Positions 26,775 to 34,700 of a DNA stretch of 64,000 nt are shown in pieces. How positions within the stretch are numbered: position 1 is the stretch's first letter; each line of letters opens with the position of its first letter. The translations under genes were made by a program, and so were the position numbers. This DNA is from Fischerella sp. CENA71 (lineage in GTDB: Bacteria; Cyanobacteriota; Cyanobacteriia; Cyanobacteriales; Nostocaceae). The DNA is taken from NCBI GenBank assembly GCA_024239075.1, contig JANBVI010000064.1, forward strand, positions 62,001 through 126,000. The letters are read 5' to 3'. The notes under the pieces are model-generated. The model saw only the letters and a list, made by a program, of their open reading frames with translations, had not been told where the DNA came from and did no database searches.

Positions 26775-28097
26775 ATGGAAAAACAACCTATTCATGTGAT
26801 TGGAGGTGGACTCGCGGGAACAGAAGCAGCTTGGCAAATTGCCCAAGCGGGAATACCAGTAATTCTCTATGAAATGCGTCCTCAACGCTTTAGTCCTGCT
26901 CACCATACAGAACACTTAGCGGAATTAGTATGTAGCAATTCTTTTGGTGCAATGGCAAGCGATCGCGCCACTGGTTTGTTACATGAAGAACTACGGCAAT
27001 TAAAATCGATAGTAATTGGCAAAGCTGATGAACACCAAGTACCTGCCGGAGGAGCGCTAGCAGTTGATCGCGGACAATTCAGTCAAAATTTAACACAAAC
27101 TCTTGCTCAACATCCTTTAATTGAGTTGCGGCGAGAAGAACTACGTGCTATCCCGGAAGGAATTGTTGTTTTAGCAACAGGTCCTTTAACCAGTCCCGAC
27201 TTAGCCGAAGACTTGCGCCGCTTCACGGGGATGGAATATCTCAGCTTTTTCGATGCTGCTAGTCCGATTGTTGTGGGTGAAACCATCAACCATGACATTG
27301 CTTTTCTCGCCTCTCGCTACGACAAAGGCGAAGCAGCTTATCTCAACTGTCCAATGAACAAAGAGCAATATCTCCAGTTTTGGCAAGAACTGCGTAACGC
27401 CGAACAAACAGAATTAAAGGACTTTGAGCGAGAAACAGCGAAATTTTTTGAAGCTTGTCTACCCATTGAAGAACTCGCACACCGAGGAGAAGATACAATG
27501 CGCTACGGGCCTTTAAAGCCAGTAGGATTGTCAGATAGTCGCACAGGTGAGCGATCCTATGCTGTAGTGCAGCTACGACAAGAAGACAAAGCCGGACAAC
27601 TTTGGAATATGGTTGGATTCCAAACTAATCTGCGCTGGGGTGAGCAAAAGCGTGTCTTCCGCATGATTCCCGGCTTAGAAAATGCTGAGTTTGTGCGGTT
27701 GGGGGTGATGCACCGTAACACCTTTATTAATGCTCCCCAGCTCATGCTATCCACCTTACAATTCAAAAATCGTCCAACTTTATTGGGCGCTGGACAGTTA
27801 ATTGGTACTGAAGGCTACACTGCTGCTGCTGCTGATGGATGGTTAGCTGGTACAAACGCCGCCCGTGTCGCTTTAGGGAAAGAAGTATTAACCCTACCAC
27901 CAACAACAATGATGGGGGCGCTGTTTGAATTTATCAGTTCAGCTTCACCCAAACATTTTCAACCCATGCCACCCAACTTTGGTATTTTGCCCGAATTAGG
28001 TGAGAAAATCAAAAATAAACAAGAGCGATACGGACGTTATCGCGATCGCGCCTTGTCTGATCTTAAAAGTTTTATAGATCATAAGCTTAATGGTTAG
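26775..28097 (+). CDS. trmFO: tRNA (uracil-5)-methyltransferase, folate/FAD-dependent TrmFO
   Basis: A 440-residue enzyme that makes 5-methyluridine at position 54 of tRNA from methylenetetrahydrofolate and FADH2. The FAD motif [16 protein letters not shown] is at residues 8-23. The conserved [16 protein letters not shown] segment with its catalytic-type Cys (about 53) and [10 protein letters not shown] (about 243-252) are diagnostic, and the C-terminal [20 protein letters not shown] closes the FAD site. Length is standard. It is a lone housekeeping gene with a 278-bp unremarkable spacer upstream. Confidence 0.95.
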   Translation: MEKQPIHVIGGGLAGTEAAWQIAQAGIPVILYEMRPQRFSPAHHTEHLAELVCSNSFGAMASDRATGLLHEELRQLKSIVIGKADEHQVPAGGALAVDRGQFSQNLTQTLAQHPLIELRREELRAIPEGIVVLATGPLTSPDLAEDLRRFTGMEYLSFFDAASPIVVGETINHDIAFLASRYDKGEAAYLNCPMNKEQYLQFWQELRNAEQTELKDFERETAKFFEACLPIEELAHRGEDTMRYGPLKPVGLSDSRTGERSYAVVQLRQEDKAGQLWNMVGFQTNLRWGEQKRVFRMIPGLENAEFVRLGVMHRNTFINAPQLMLSTLQFKNRPTLLGAGQLIGTEGYTAAAADGWLAGTNAARVALGKEVLTLPPTTMMGALFEFISSASPKHFQPMPPNFGILPELGEKIKNKQERYGRYRDRALSDLKSFIDHKLNG

Positions 28098-28132
28098 TGG
28101 TTAGTGCAACTACCAACCACCAACTACCGACA

Positions 28133-28453
28133 CTAATTACCTGATCTTTTTTGATCTTGAATCGATTCCTCTTTGGTAATTGCTAACCCATGTATACCAA
28201 TGGCTGCGATCGTGGCGCCGATAAAACCCCAGGTGCCATTGGTAAAAGCGTTCATGCGATGAACCATACTCCGATGATAGGCTAATTGTAATTGTCTATC
28301 ATCTGCTCTTCTTTGCCTTGCTAGTTGTTCGACAAACCTTTCGGTTCTTTCCATCGTTGCAAAATCAGCATTGTACGCGTAGATCGATGTTGCTACTACC
28401 ATCAAGCCTGGAAAAACCAGAGCAATTAAAAGAATGGCTCTGCCTATACTCAT
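28133..28453 (-). CDS. Hypothetical small membrane protein with two membrane spans
   Basis: 106 residues, unrecognised. Helix one is at about residues 5-27 (LLIALVFPGLMVVATSIYA) and helix two at about 72-90 (TWGFIGATIAAIGIHGLAI). Between them lies a charged amphipathic helix rich in Arg and Gln. The start codon has a good ribosome site (ACGAGG, 5-nt gap). It converges with trmFO. Confidence 0.6.
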   Translation of the reverse strand: MSIGRAILLIALVFPGLMVVATSIYAYNADFATMERTERFVEQLARQRRADDRQLQLAYHRSMVHRMNAFTNGTWGFIGATIAAIGIHGLAITKEESIQDQKRSGN

Positions 28454-28964
28454 AGAAACCTCGTATTAACTTGAGAAATCCTCTGTTTTGAAAATGGGTG
28501 TGGGGAAAGGGGATCGGGGAAAGGGGATCAGGGAAAGGGGATAGGGGGATAGATTTTCATCTCCGTGTGATTTTCCCGTGAGGGGATAGCTTGAAAATAG
28601 AGTGTAGAGGTGTGGGAAAAGTCATATTTTCATGCACAGGTTGTGGGATTTTCCCGTGATTGACTATCTTGAAGATGGGGAATAAATAACGATAACGATA
28701 TGAGAACTAGAGCTTCCAATAAAGCTGACTGAAGAAGGCTGGGTGTGAGGTACAGAGGCAGATTTGTTAGCTTACCCCCATCCTGATACACCCAGTCAAA
28801 GTAGTTGTGTTTATTTGCGTCTAGTTACTTATCTTTAAATTAATGCTGGCATAGCTGGAATTTTGCTTCAGTGTGTAGCGAACAAAATTCAACTTGGTGT
28901 CTTAGTGTCTTAGTGGTTCATAAAACTTATTTTTGATCCACCAAGACACAAAGAAGACTTGATC
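28454..28964. other. Repeat-rich intergenic region
   Basis: 28494-28553 holds several GGGGATCGGGGAAAGGGGATCAGGG units. 28570-28670 contains twice the string GATTTTCCCGTGA. An inverted repeat CTGGGTGT (28739-28746) / ACACCCAG (28788-28795) encloses about 40 nt. 28893-28955 is a diverged inverted repeat of the CTTAGTGTCTTAGTGG / CCACCAAGACAC type. No gene is seen. Confidence 0.5.
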
Positions 28965-30158
28965 TTAGATATGAAGATGGGCTAATTCAACTTCTAATTC
29001 AGCAAGCGGAATTTCCTTTTGTCCAGCAATCCCCAGACGACGCAAGTTGAGAGATTGATTCATTGCTTCTTTTTCGCCAACCACAGCAATCAGTGGAATC
29101 TTGCGTGCAGACAGTTCTCGAATCTTTTTGGCAATCGTGCGATCGCTCACATGCAATTCTACTCTCGCCCCAATTTGTTTTAGCCTTCTGAAAATCACTT
29201 CTGCCCAATCTGCCGATTTTTCAGAAACTGAAGCCACGGCTATTTGCACAGGAGCAACCCACAGTGGTAAAACTCCATTGTGATTTTCCAACAAGATACC
29301 AATCCACCGTTCCAGAGAACCCAGAATTGCTTGGTGCAGGATCACCACCTGTTCTAAATCTCCTTTTTGATTGACAAAGGACAAATCAAAAAGTTGAGGA
29401 AAGTTAAAATCAACCTGAATCGTACCACATTGCCACAATCTTCCCAGGTGATCTTGCATACTGATTTCAATTTTGGGACTGTAGAAAGATCCTTCACCTG
29501 GCGCTAATTGATACGTGTAACCCAGTGCTTGGACTGCATCAATCAAAGCAGATTCAGCTCGATCCCATTGCTCATCTGAGCCAAGACGCTGTTCTGGTCG
29601 CAGAGCAATCCGAATTGAAAAGTTATTATATCCAAAAGCTGCATAAACCTGTTTGACCATCCTGAGAAAATTACCAATCTCATTTCTAATATCGGCTTCC
29701 CGACAAAAGATATGAGCATCATCCTGGACAAACTGGCGCAGACGCATACAACCAGATAGCGTTCCCGAAGGTTCGTTGCGATGAGCCATACCAAATTCCA
29801 TCAATCGCATCGGTATTTCTCGATAACTGCGTTTGTGGGATTTGTAAATCGCGATGTGTGCTGGACAGGACATTGGTTTCAATGCATAATCTGGTTCTTC
29901 TTCTGCATCCGAACTACCCACAATAAACATGTTTTTACGGAACTTTTGCCAGTGTCCAGAAAGTTCCCAAAGTGACCGATTTAATGCTACTGGCGATCGC
30001 ACTTCTGCAAAATCATGGTCTTGGTAAATCTGTCGCATAAAGTCTTCAATCAGCCGTAATAACTTTAACCCAATCGGATGCCAAAAAATCATCCCCGGAC
30101 TATGTTCTTCAAAGTGAAATAGATCCATTACTTTTGCTAGTTCTCGATGATCAGACAT
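28965..30158 (-). CDS. thrS: Threonyl-tRNA synthetase, compact form without TGS and editing domains
   Basis: 397 residues, against about 640 for full-length ThrRS. The protein starts directly at the class II catalytic core (MDLFHFEEHSPGMIFWHP). The zinc ligands are all present: Cys in LKPMSCPAHI, His in DDAHIF and His in LHQAILGSLERW. Motif 2 (MRLMEFGMAHRNEPSG) and motif 3 are intact, and the anticodon-binding domain (WVAPVQIAVASVS to the end) is complete. The N-terminal domains that clear Ser-tRNA(Thr) are absent. Some cyanobacteria have two ThrRS, one of them editing-less; a full-length partner should exist elsewhere in the genome. Expression is probably controlled by the threonine attenuator directly upstream. 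Confidence 0.9.
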   Translation of the reverse strand: MSDHRELAKVMDLFHFEEHSPGMIFWHPIGLKLLRLIEDFMRQIYQDHDFAEVRSPVALNRSLWELSGHWQKFRKNMFIVGSSDAEEEPDYALKPMSCPAHIAIYKSHKRSYREIPMRLMEFGMAHRNEPSGTLSGCMRLRQFVQDDAHIFCREADIRNEIGNFLRMVKQVYAAFGYNNFSIRIALRPEQRLGSDEQWDRAESALIDAVQALGYTYQLAPGEGSFYSPKIEISMQDHLGRLWQCGTIQVDFNFPQLFDLSFVNQKGDLEQVVILHQAILGSLERWIGILLENHNGVLPLWVAPVQIAVASVSEKSADWAEVIFRRLKQIGARVELHVSDRTIAKKIRELSARKIPLIAVVGEKEAMNQSLNLRRLGIAGQKEIPLAELEVELAHLHI

Positions 30159-30195
30159 GGTTGTATTTCCTATAAATCAATATTTTTTTGCTAAT

Positions 30196-30227
30196 AAAAA
30201 ACCCCTCCAGGTCAAACCTAGAGGGGT
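30196..30227 (-). terminator. Attenuator terminator in the thrS leader
   Basis: On the minus strand ACCCCTCTAGGT (30227-30216), loop TTG, ACCTGGAGGGGT (30212-30201) form a 12-bp stem with one U-G pair, followed by TTTTTATT. It lies 38 bp before the thrS start codon and 32 bp after the leader peptide stop. The 5' arm can instead pair with CCTGGAGGG (30274-30266) inside the leader reading frame, which is nearly the same sequence as the 3' arm. That is the competing antiterminator. Confidence 0.85.
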
Positions 30228-30259
30228 GATTGAGTCTCGATTGCACACAGCATCTATCC

Positions 30260-30325
30260 TCACGTCCCTCCAGGCGCGATGGTTGTGGTAGTGGTAGTGA
30301 GGTAAACAAACTGACAAATAAACAT
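30260..30325 (-). CDS. Threonine-rich leader peptide of the thrS attenuator
   Basis: A 21-residue reading frame. ATG at 30325-30323 is preceded by AGGAAAAAACCT. Residues 10-15 are six consecutive threonine codons (ACT ACC ACT ACC ACA ACC, 30298-30281), then IAPGGT and TGA. The antiterminator strand CCTGGAGGG covers codons 18-20, so a ribosome halted on the Thr codons leaves it free, while one reaching the stop covers it. A further short stem, CCTCAC (30302-30297) with GTGAGG (30263-30258), can form when no ribosome is present. This is the classical layout of transcription attenuation by translation of a regulatory peptide, here in front of threonyl-tRNA synthetase. Confidence 0.85.
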   Translation of the reverse strand: MFICQFVYLTTTTTTIAPGGT

Positions 30326-30446
30326 AGGTTTTTTCCTAATTTGGATGACCGTAAAAACTCATTCCCCAATCTCCCGTTACACCTAAGCAACTTTTGGGAA
30401 CACTACTCATGATGTTTTGAGCGATCGCTTGTCTCTATTTAACAAC

Positions 30447-31643
30447 ATGAGAGTGATATTTCTGGGAAAAAAGAGAATTTATGATTATATTTATCTTGCA
30501 TTTTTATTAATTTTATGCGTACTGCTAACATTGCCAGCTAAAGCAGTACCAACAACATCTGATGCAATTACAAATTTGCGACAACAGCAACAGCTAATTA
30601 ACCAACAGCATCAAAGTGTAAAACAAGAACGCGATCGCTTAACCAATTTACAACAAGCAGCTCAAGAACGACTGAATGGCTTACAGCAAAACCTGAAAAC
30701 TACTGATACACAAATTCAAGATAGTGAATTACGCCTCAAGCTAGCAACAGAACGTTTGCAGCAGCTACAAGCAAAATTAGCAACCAAAGAACTTGCTTAT
30801 CGACAACGACAAACAGCGACAATTGCTCGATTACGCTTTCTGCAACGTTCACCAGTTAGTCAAGGTTGGGCAATTTTGCTGCAAAGTTCAAATCTCAGTG
30901 ATTTTATTAGTCATCGCCGTCATCTGAAGTTAGTTTATCAAGCAGACCAACAAATCTTAGCGAAACTAACAACCCAAGCCAACGAGATCAATAACCAAAA
31001 AATAGCAGTAGAACAGCAAAAAAACGAAATAGCATTGATGAGACAGCAATTACTCGCCCAAAAAGCCGATTATCAAACCCAAGCAGACTTACAGCAAGAA
31101 TTAATCGGGCGTCTCAATAGCGATCGCTTGGCATTAGAAGCAGCACAAACCCAGTTAGAGAAAGACTCCCAGGCGATTACAACTTTAATTCAACACAAGG
31201 TAGCACAAGCAGAAGCAAGAGCCAAGACAAACAGTCGCAACAGCGTGATTATTCGTGGTACAGGTATGTTTGCGTATCCCAGCGATGCACCTACCAGTAG
31301 TACTTTTGGTTGGCGAGTACATCCGATTCTCGGTTATCGCCGTTTTCACGCAGGTCAAGATTTTGCTGCCAGCTACGGCAGTACAATTAGAGCAGCAGAT
31401 TCAGGTACAGTGATTTTTGCTGGTTGGTACGGTGGTTATGGTAAAGCTGCAATTATTGACCACGGTAATGGTATAACCACACTCTACGGACATACCAGCG
31501 AACTATACATTTCCGAAGGGCAAACAGTCAAACGCGGACAAGCGATCGCCGCAGTTGGTTCCACGGGTTTATCTACAGGGCCTCACCTCCACTTTGAAGT
31601 CCGCAAAAATGGTACACCAGTAGATCCAATGAATTATTTATAA
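30447..31643 (+). CDS. Murein hydrolase activator/peptidase of the M23 family (EnvC-like)
   Basis: 398 residues from ATG 30447; a TTG at 30417 would add ten. An N-terminal signal or anchor helix (YLAFLLILCVLLTLPAKAV) is followed by a Gln-rich coiled coil of about 220 residues. The C-terminal LytM/M23 domain has HAGQDFAASYG (His and Asp zinc ligands), GHTSELYISEGQTVKRGQ and the HLHFEVR active-site motif. All metal ligands are present, so it may cut peptidoglycan itself rather than only activate amidases. It acts in the periplasm, probably in septum or cell-wall remodelling. It is divergent from the thrS leader. Confidence 0.9.
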   Translation: MRVIFLGKKRIYDYIYLAFLLILCVLLTLPAKAVPTTSDAITNLRQQQQLINQQHQSVKQERDRLTNLQQAAQERLNGLQQNLKTTDTQIQDSELRLKLATERLQQLQAKLATKELAYRQRQTATIARLRFLQRSPVSQGWAILLQSSNLSDFISHRRHLKLVYQADQQILAKLTTQANEINNQKIAVEQQKNEIALMRQQLLAQKADYQTQADLQQELIGRLNSDRLALEAAQTQLEKDSQAITTLIQHKVAQAEARAKTNSRNSVIIRGTGMFAYPSDAPTSSTFGWRVHPILGYRRFHAGQDFAASYGSTIRAADSGTVIFAGWYGGYGKAAIIDHGNGITTLYGHTSELYISEGQTVKRGQAIAAVGSTGLSTGPHLHFEVRKNGTPVDPMNYL

Positions 31644-31786
31644 CTCAATACGGTTAGTCTTAGTTAGTATTGCTACTTAGGTCTAGTAATTTTTTCCGCA
31701 ACGTGGTAGAGAATAGTAGTACAAAAATGTTGCGCCATCGCTCTCTGTGTTCTCTGCGGTTCAACAATCAAGGTCGCTCTTTTAAA

Positions 31787-34700
31787 CTATTTCTCCTCCA
31801 ACACTAACGTAGACTCCGCCACCCGTCCAAATTCTTCTGGCACATATTGCAGGTGTGCTTCCGCACCAGGATAGCTGAAAGTACCAGGAGTAACAGAACG
31901 CACTAAGTAATGTAAGTTGTAAACTCCGGGTTCTAAGTGATCTGCATAAGCAACAATGCGATCGCGATAAATATTTTTATACCCAAGTTCCCAACTGTCG
32001 GTAGGGGTTTGCAATGCAGAGTTGGCTGTTTGAAAACTCTCATCTACCGCCTCAAATCCTGCTGGGAGGGGATCTGTAATCACTACATGCTCTACCGAAT
32101 GATCAGCAATCACTTCCAAATTAATGTCAAAAACTTGACCCGTTTTTAAAGACAGTGGTTTATCGAGAGCGTAAATATTAGTTTTTTGCAGGATTTTTTG
32201 ATCATCAATACCGCGAATTGACCGCGATACTCGTAACCCATTATACCTACCTGGTTGATTCCCTTGCAAGCGATAGCGATAAGCGACGAGATAATGCAAA
32301 TTCCCTTGACCGGATTTTTGTAATTGCAAATCATGACGCCCACGGGGTAGTCTATCCATTGGGACTTTGATATCTGCACTCGGATTGCTAGCGCGTGTAA
32401 ATTTTACTTCTCCCAGTCTTCTACCAGCTAATTGCACAATAGCGACAAAATTCGGCGATGTCGGTTCTAGTTGAACGTATTCTACCAAAGCAGTTAGCGC
32501 TTGAGCGTTATCATAACTAGTCTGCCATGTGCCATCCCGTCGCAATGAGAGTAGACTTTGCAATAGTCTATCGATGATTTCTGGTTTCGCCTGTTGGGAA
32601 ATAAACAGCCGTAAAGCTTGCGCTTGCGCGGTGGTGGGTGAACTCATCCATCCCCAACTACGGGGCAAACTGACAGTTGCGGTGCGACCAGTTTCATATA
32701 TATATTGTTGTAGTTGCTTTAAGAGTAGCTGAGACTCGTCTTGCCATTCGCTCAACTGGGATAAATACCGCGCTAGTTTAATTTGCGTGACAGTATCAAA
32801 GGCTTGGCGCTGTTGATAAATATCTGTAACGAAAGTGTTGCTCTTGTCTCCTAATTCTGCTAAAGCGATTAAAGCATTGAGTTGCATTTGGCTTTTGCAG
32901 GGTTGCTGTTTGCAAAACTCGTATTTTCCGGGGTTTGCCAGGGTTTTTTGCAAATATCCTTTGAGGCGAGACACCATCCTGGTATCTATAGAATTAGGAA
33001 AAACTTGATTTGCTTTGGCTAAAGATTCTGCTGTGTAAGCAGAAACCCAAGGATCAGATTTTTCTTGTCCTGGAAAAGCTGCAAAACCACCATCGCTAAG
33101 TTGGAGTTTTTGTAATTTTTCAATGGCTTGGCGGATTTGGGAATTGGGGATTGGGGATTGGGGATCAGGGATCGGGTATTGGGGATTGGGATAAAGATTA
33201 AGGGAGAAATTGTCCTCCTTGTCTCCCCTGTCCCCGATCCCCTTTCCCCGATCCCCTGTCCCCGATCCCCATTCTTCCGAGAGAGTTTGCAGATTAGCAG
33301 CAATTAGCAACTGACTCGCCGCAGGTTCCGCAAATGGTAAGTCGTTATCCTGCCAAACTTCCTGGGCTGGTGCTTTAATTTCTGGTATGAGGGTACTAGC
33401 TAGTTGAATATCTAAACCGCCTTCTTGGGGAACGGTGTTTTTCTCGACATTGAGAGGAATTTTTACTTGTTTGTTGGTTATACCTGTTTCCACAACTTGT
33501 TCTGTAATCGTTAATGGCTGAATTTCCAAAGGTACTTCAAAGGCATCGGCAGCGATATTATTTAATTGAGTGGTAAAGCGAATCTTACTTTCACCGACAT
33601 TAGTTGCAACTATGGGGAAGCGGTAAGCTTGGGTAGCTGATTCTGCTTTGGTTTGTAAATTTGCAGTGTGGGGGTTCTTATTCGTAAACTGCACTGTACC
33701 GCTAACTTTACCATTAATATTGAGATTTCCGGTTTTACCAGTGTTGTTTGTCACGGTTAAACCAGCTTGGAAATTATCGCCGGGACGGGCAAATTGTGGT
33801 AAAATAGCGTTAGTTAATAATGGCTTTGTCGTCAAAAAAGTGGTTTCGCCATTACCAAAGCGTAGATTTCCATCGGTAGCGGCAACCATGACTCGCCAGG
33901 TAGTTAAGTCATCTGGTAGTTTAAATGTAATCTGAGCTTTCCCATCATCATCTGTAACCACAGAACCATTGTAGTAAGCAAGAGGTTGAAAATCTTTACG
34001 GATGCGCGTATTTGCAGCACCAGCAGATAACCCACCACCGTATCCCCAACCTTTGGGTTCAGCTAAATTTGATTGTTCGACGACGACTTGGGGACGATTA
34101 TCACTAAAACGAGTCGCGATCGCCTGTTCGGCATATACTGTATTTACAAGATCCGGTGGACGATAACCAGAAAGTTGCAGTACTGCTTCATTCACCACCA
34201 TGACTGTTAATTGTCCTTTGGCGGGATTTCCTTGATTATCTTGGAGTTGGAATTGGAGAGTTTGTTCTGTACCTGGTGCGACAGTTGTGAGTTGTGGCGT
34301 AACTTGTACTTTTAAATATTTGTCTTGTAAGTTGACTTTAAAAGGTGCAAAGCCGATTTTCACCAATTTATCTATACTACCTGGTTCGACTTGGTTAAGA
34401 GGCTTACCCTGTCTCACCAACACAGCTTCGACGGCTGCATTTGGTAACATATCTGAAGTAACGGGAAACTGAATTTGTGGTGCGCCGCCTTTGATTTTGA
34501 TAACTTGTTGATAAAGGGGTTTATCTTTGATGACAGCAAAGTATAATTCGCCTTCGGGATAGGGAGATTGAATTAAAGCGGTAGCAGTTTCACCGGGTTT
34601 AAATTCTTGTTTGTCGAGTTTAACTTCAATGCGATCGCGTTCTTGTGAACCCCAGTATACCGGATTTTCTCCCGTTGCCCAAATTTGCAAATCAGTGGCG

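Noticed and set aside
28739-28795. Possible small structured RNA (CTGGGTGT / ACACCCAG)
   Set aside because: Only an 8-bp stem with a large loop, no promoter or T-run nearby; insufficient to call an RNA gene.
30151-30390. 79-residue minus-strand frame upstream of thrS
   Set aside because: It runs through the attenuator in a different frame from the Thr-rich leader, translates the terminator hairpin and overlaps the thrS start; it has no domain and a poor start context.
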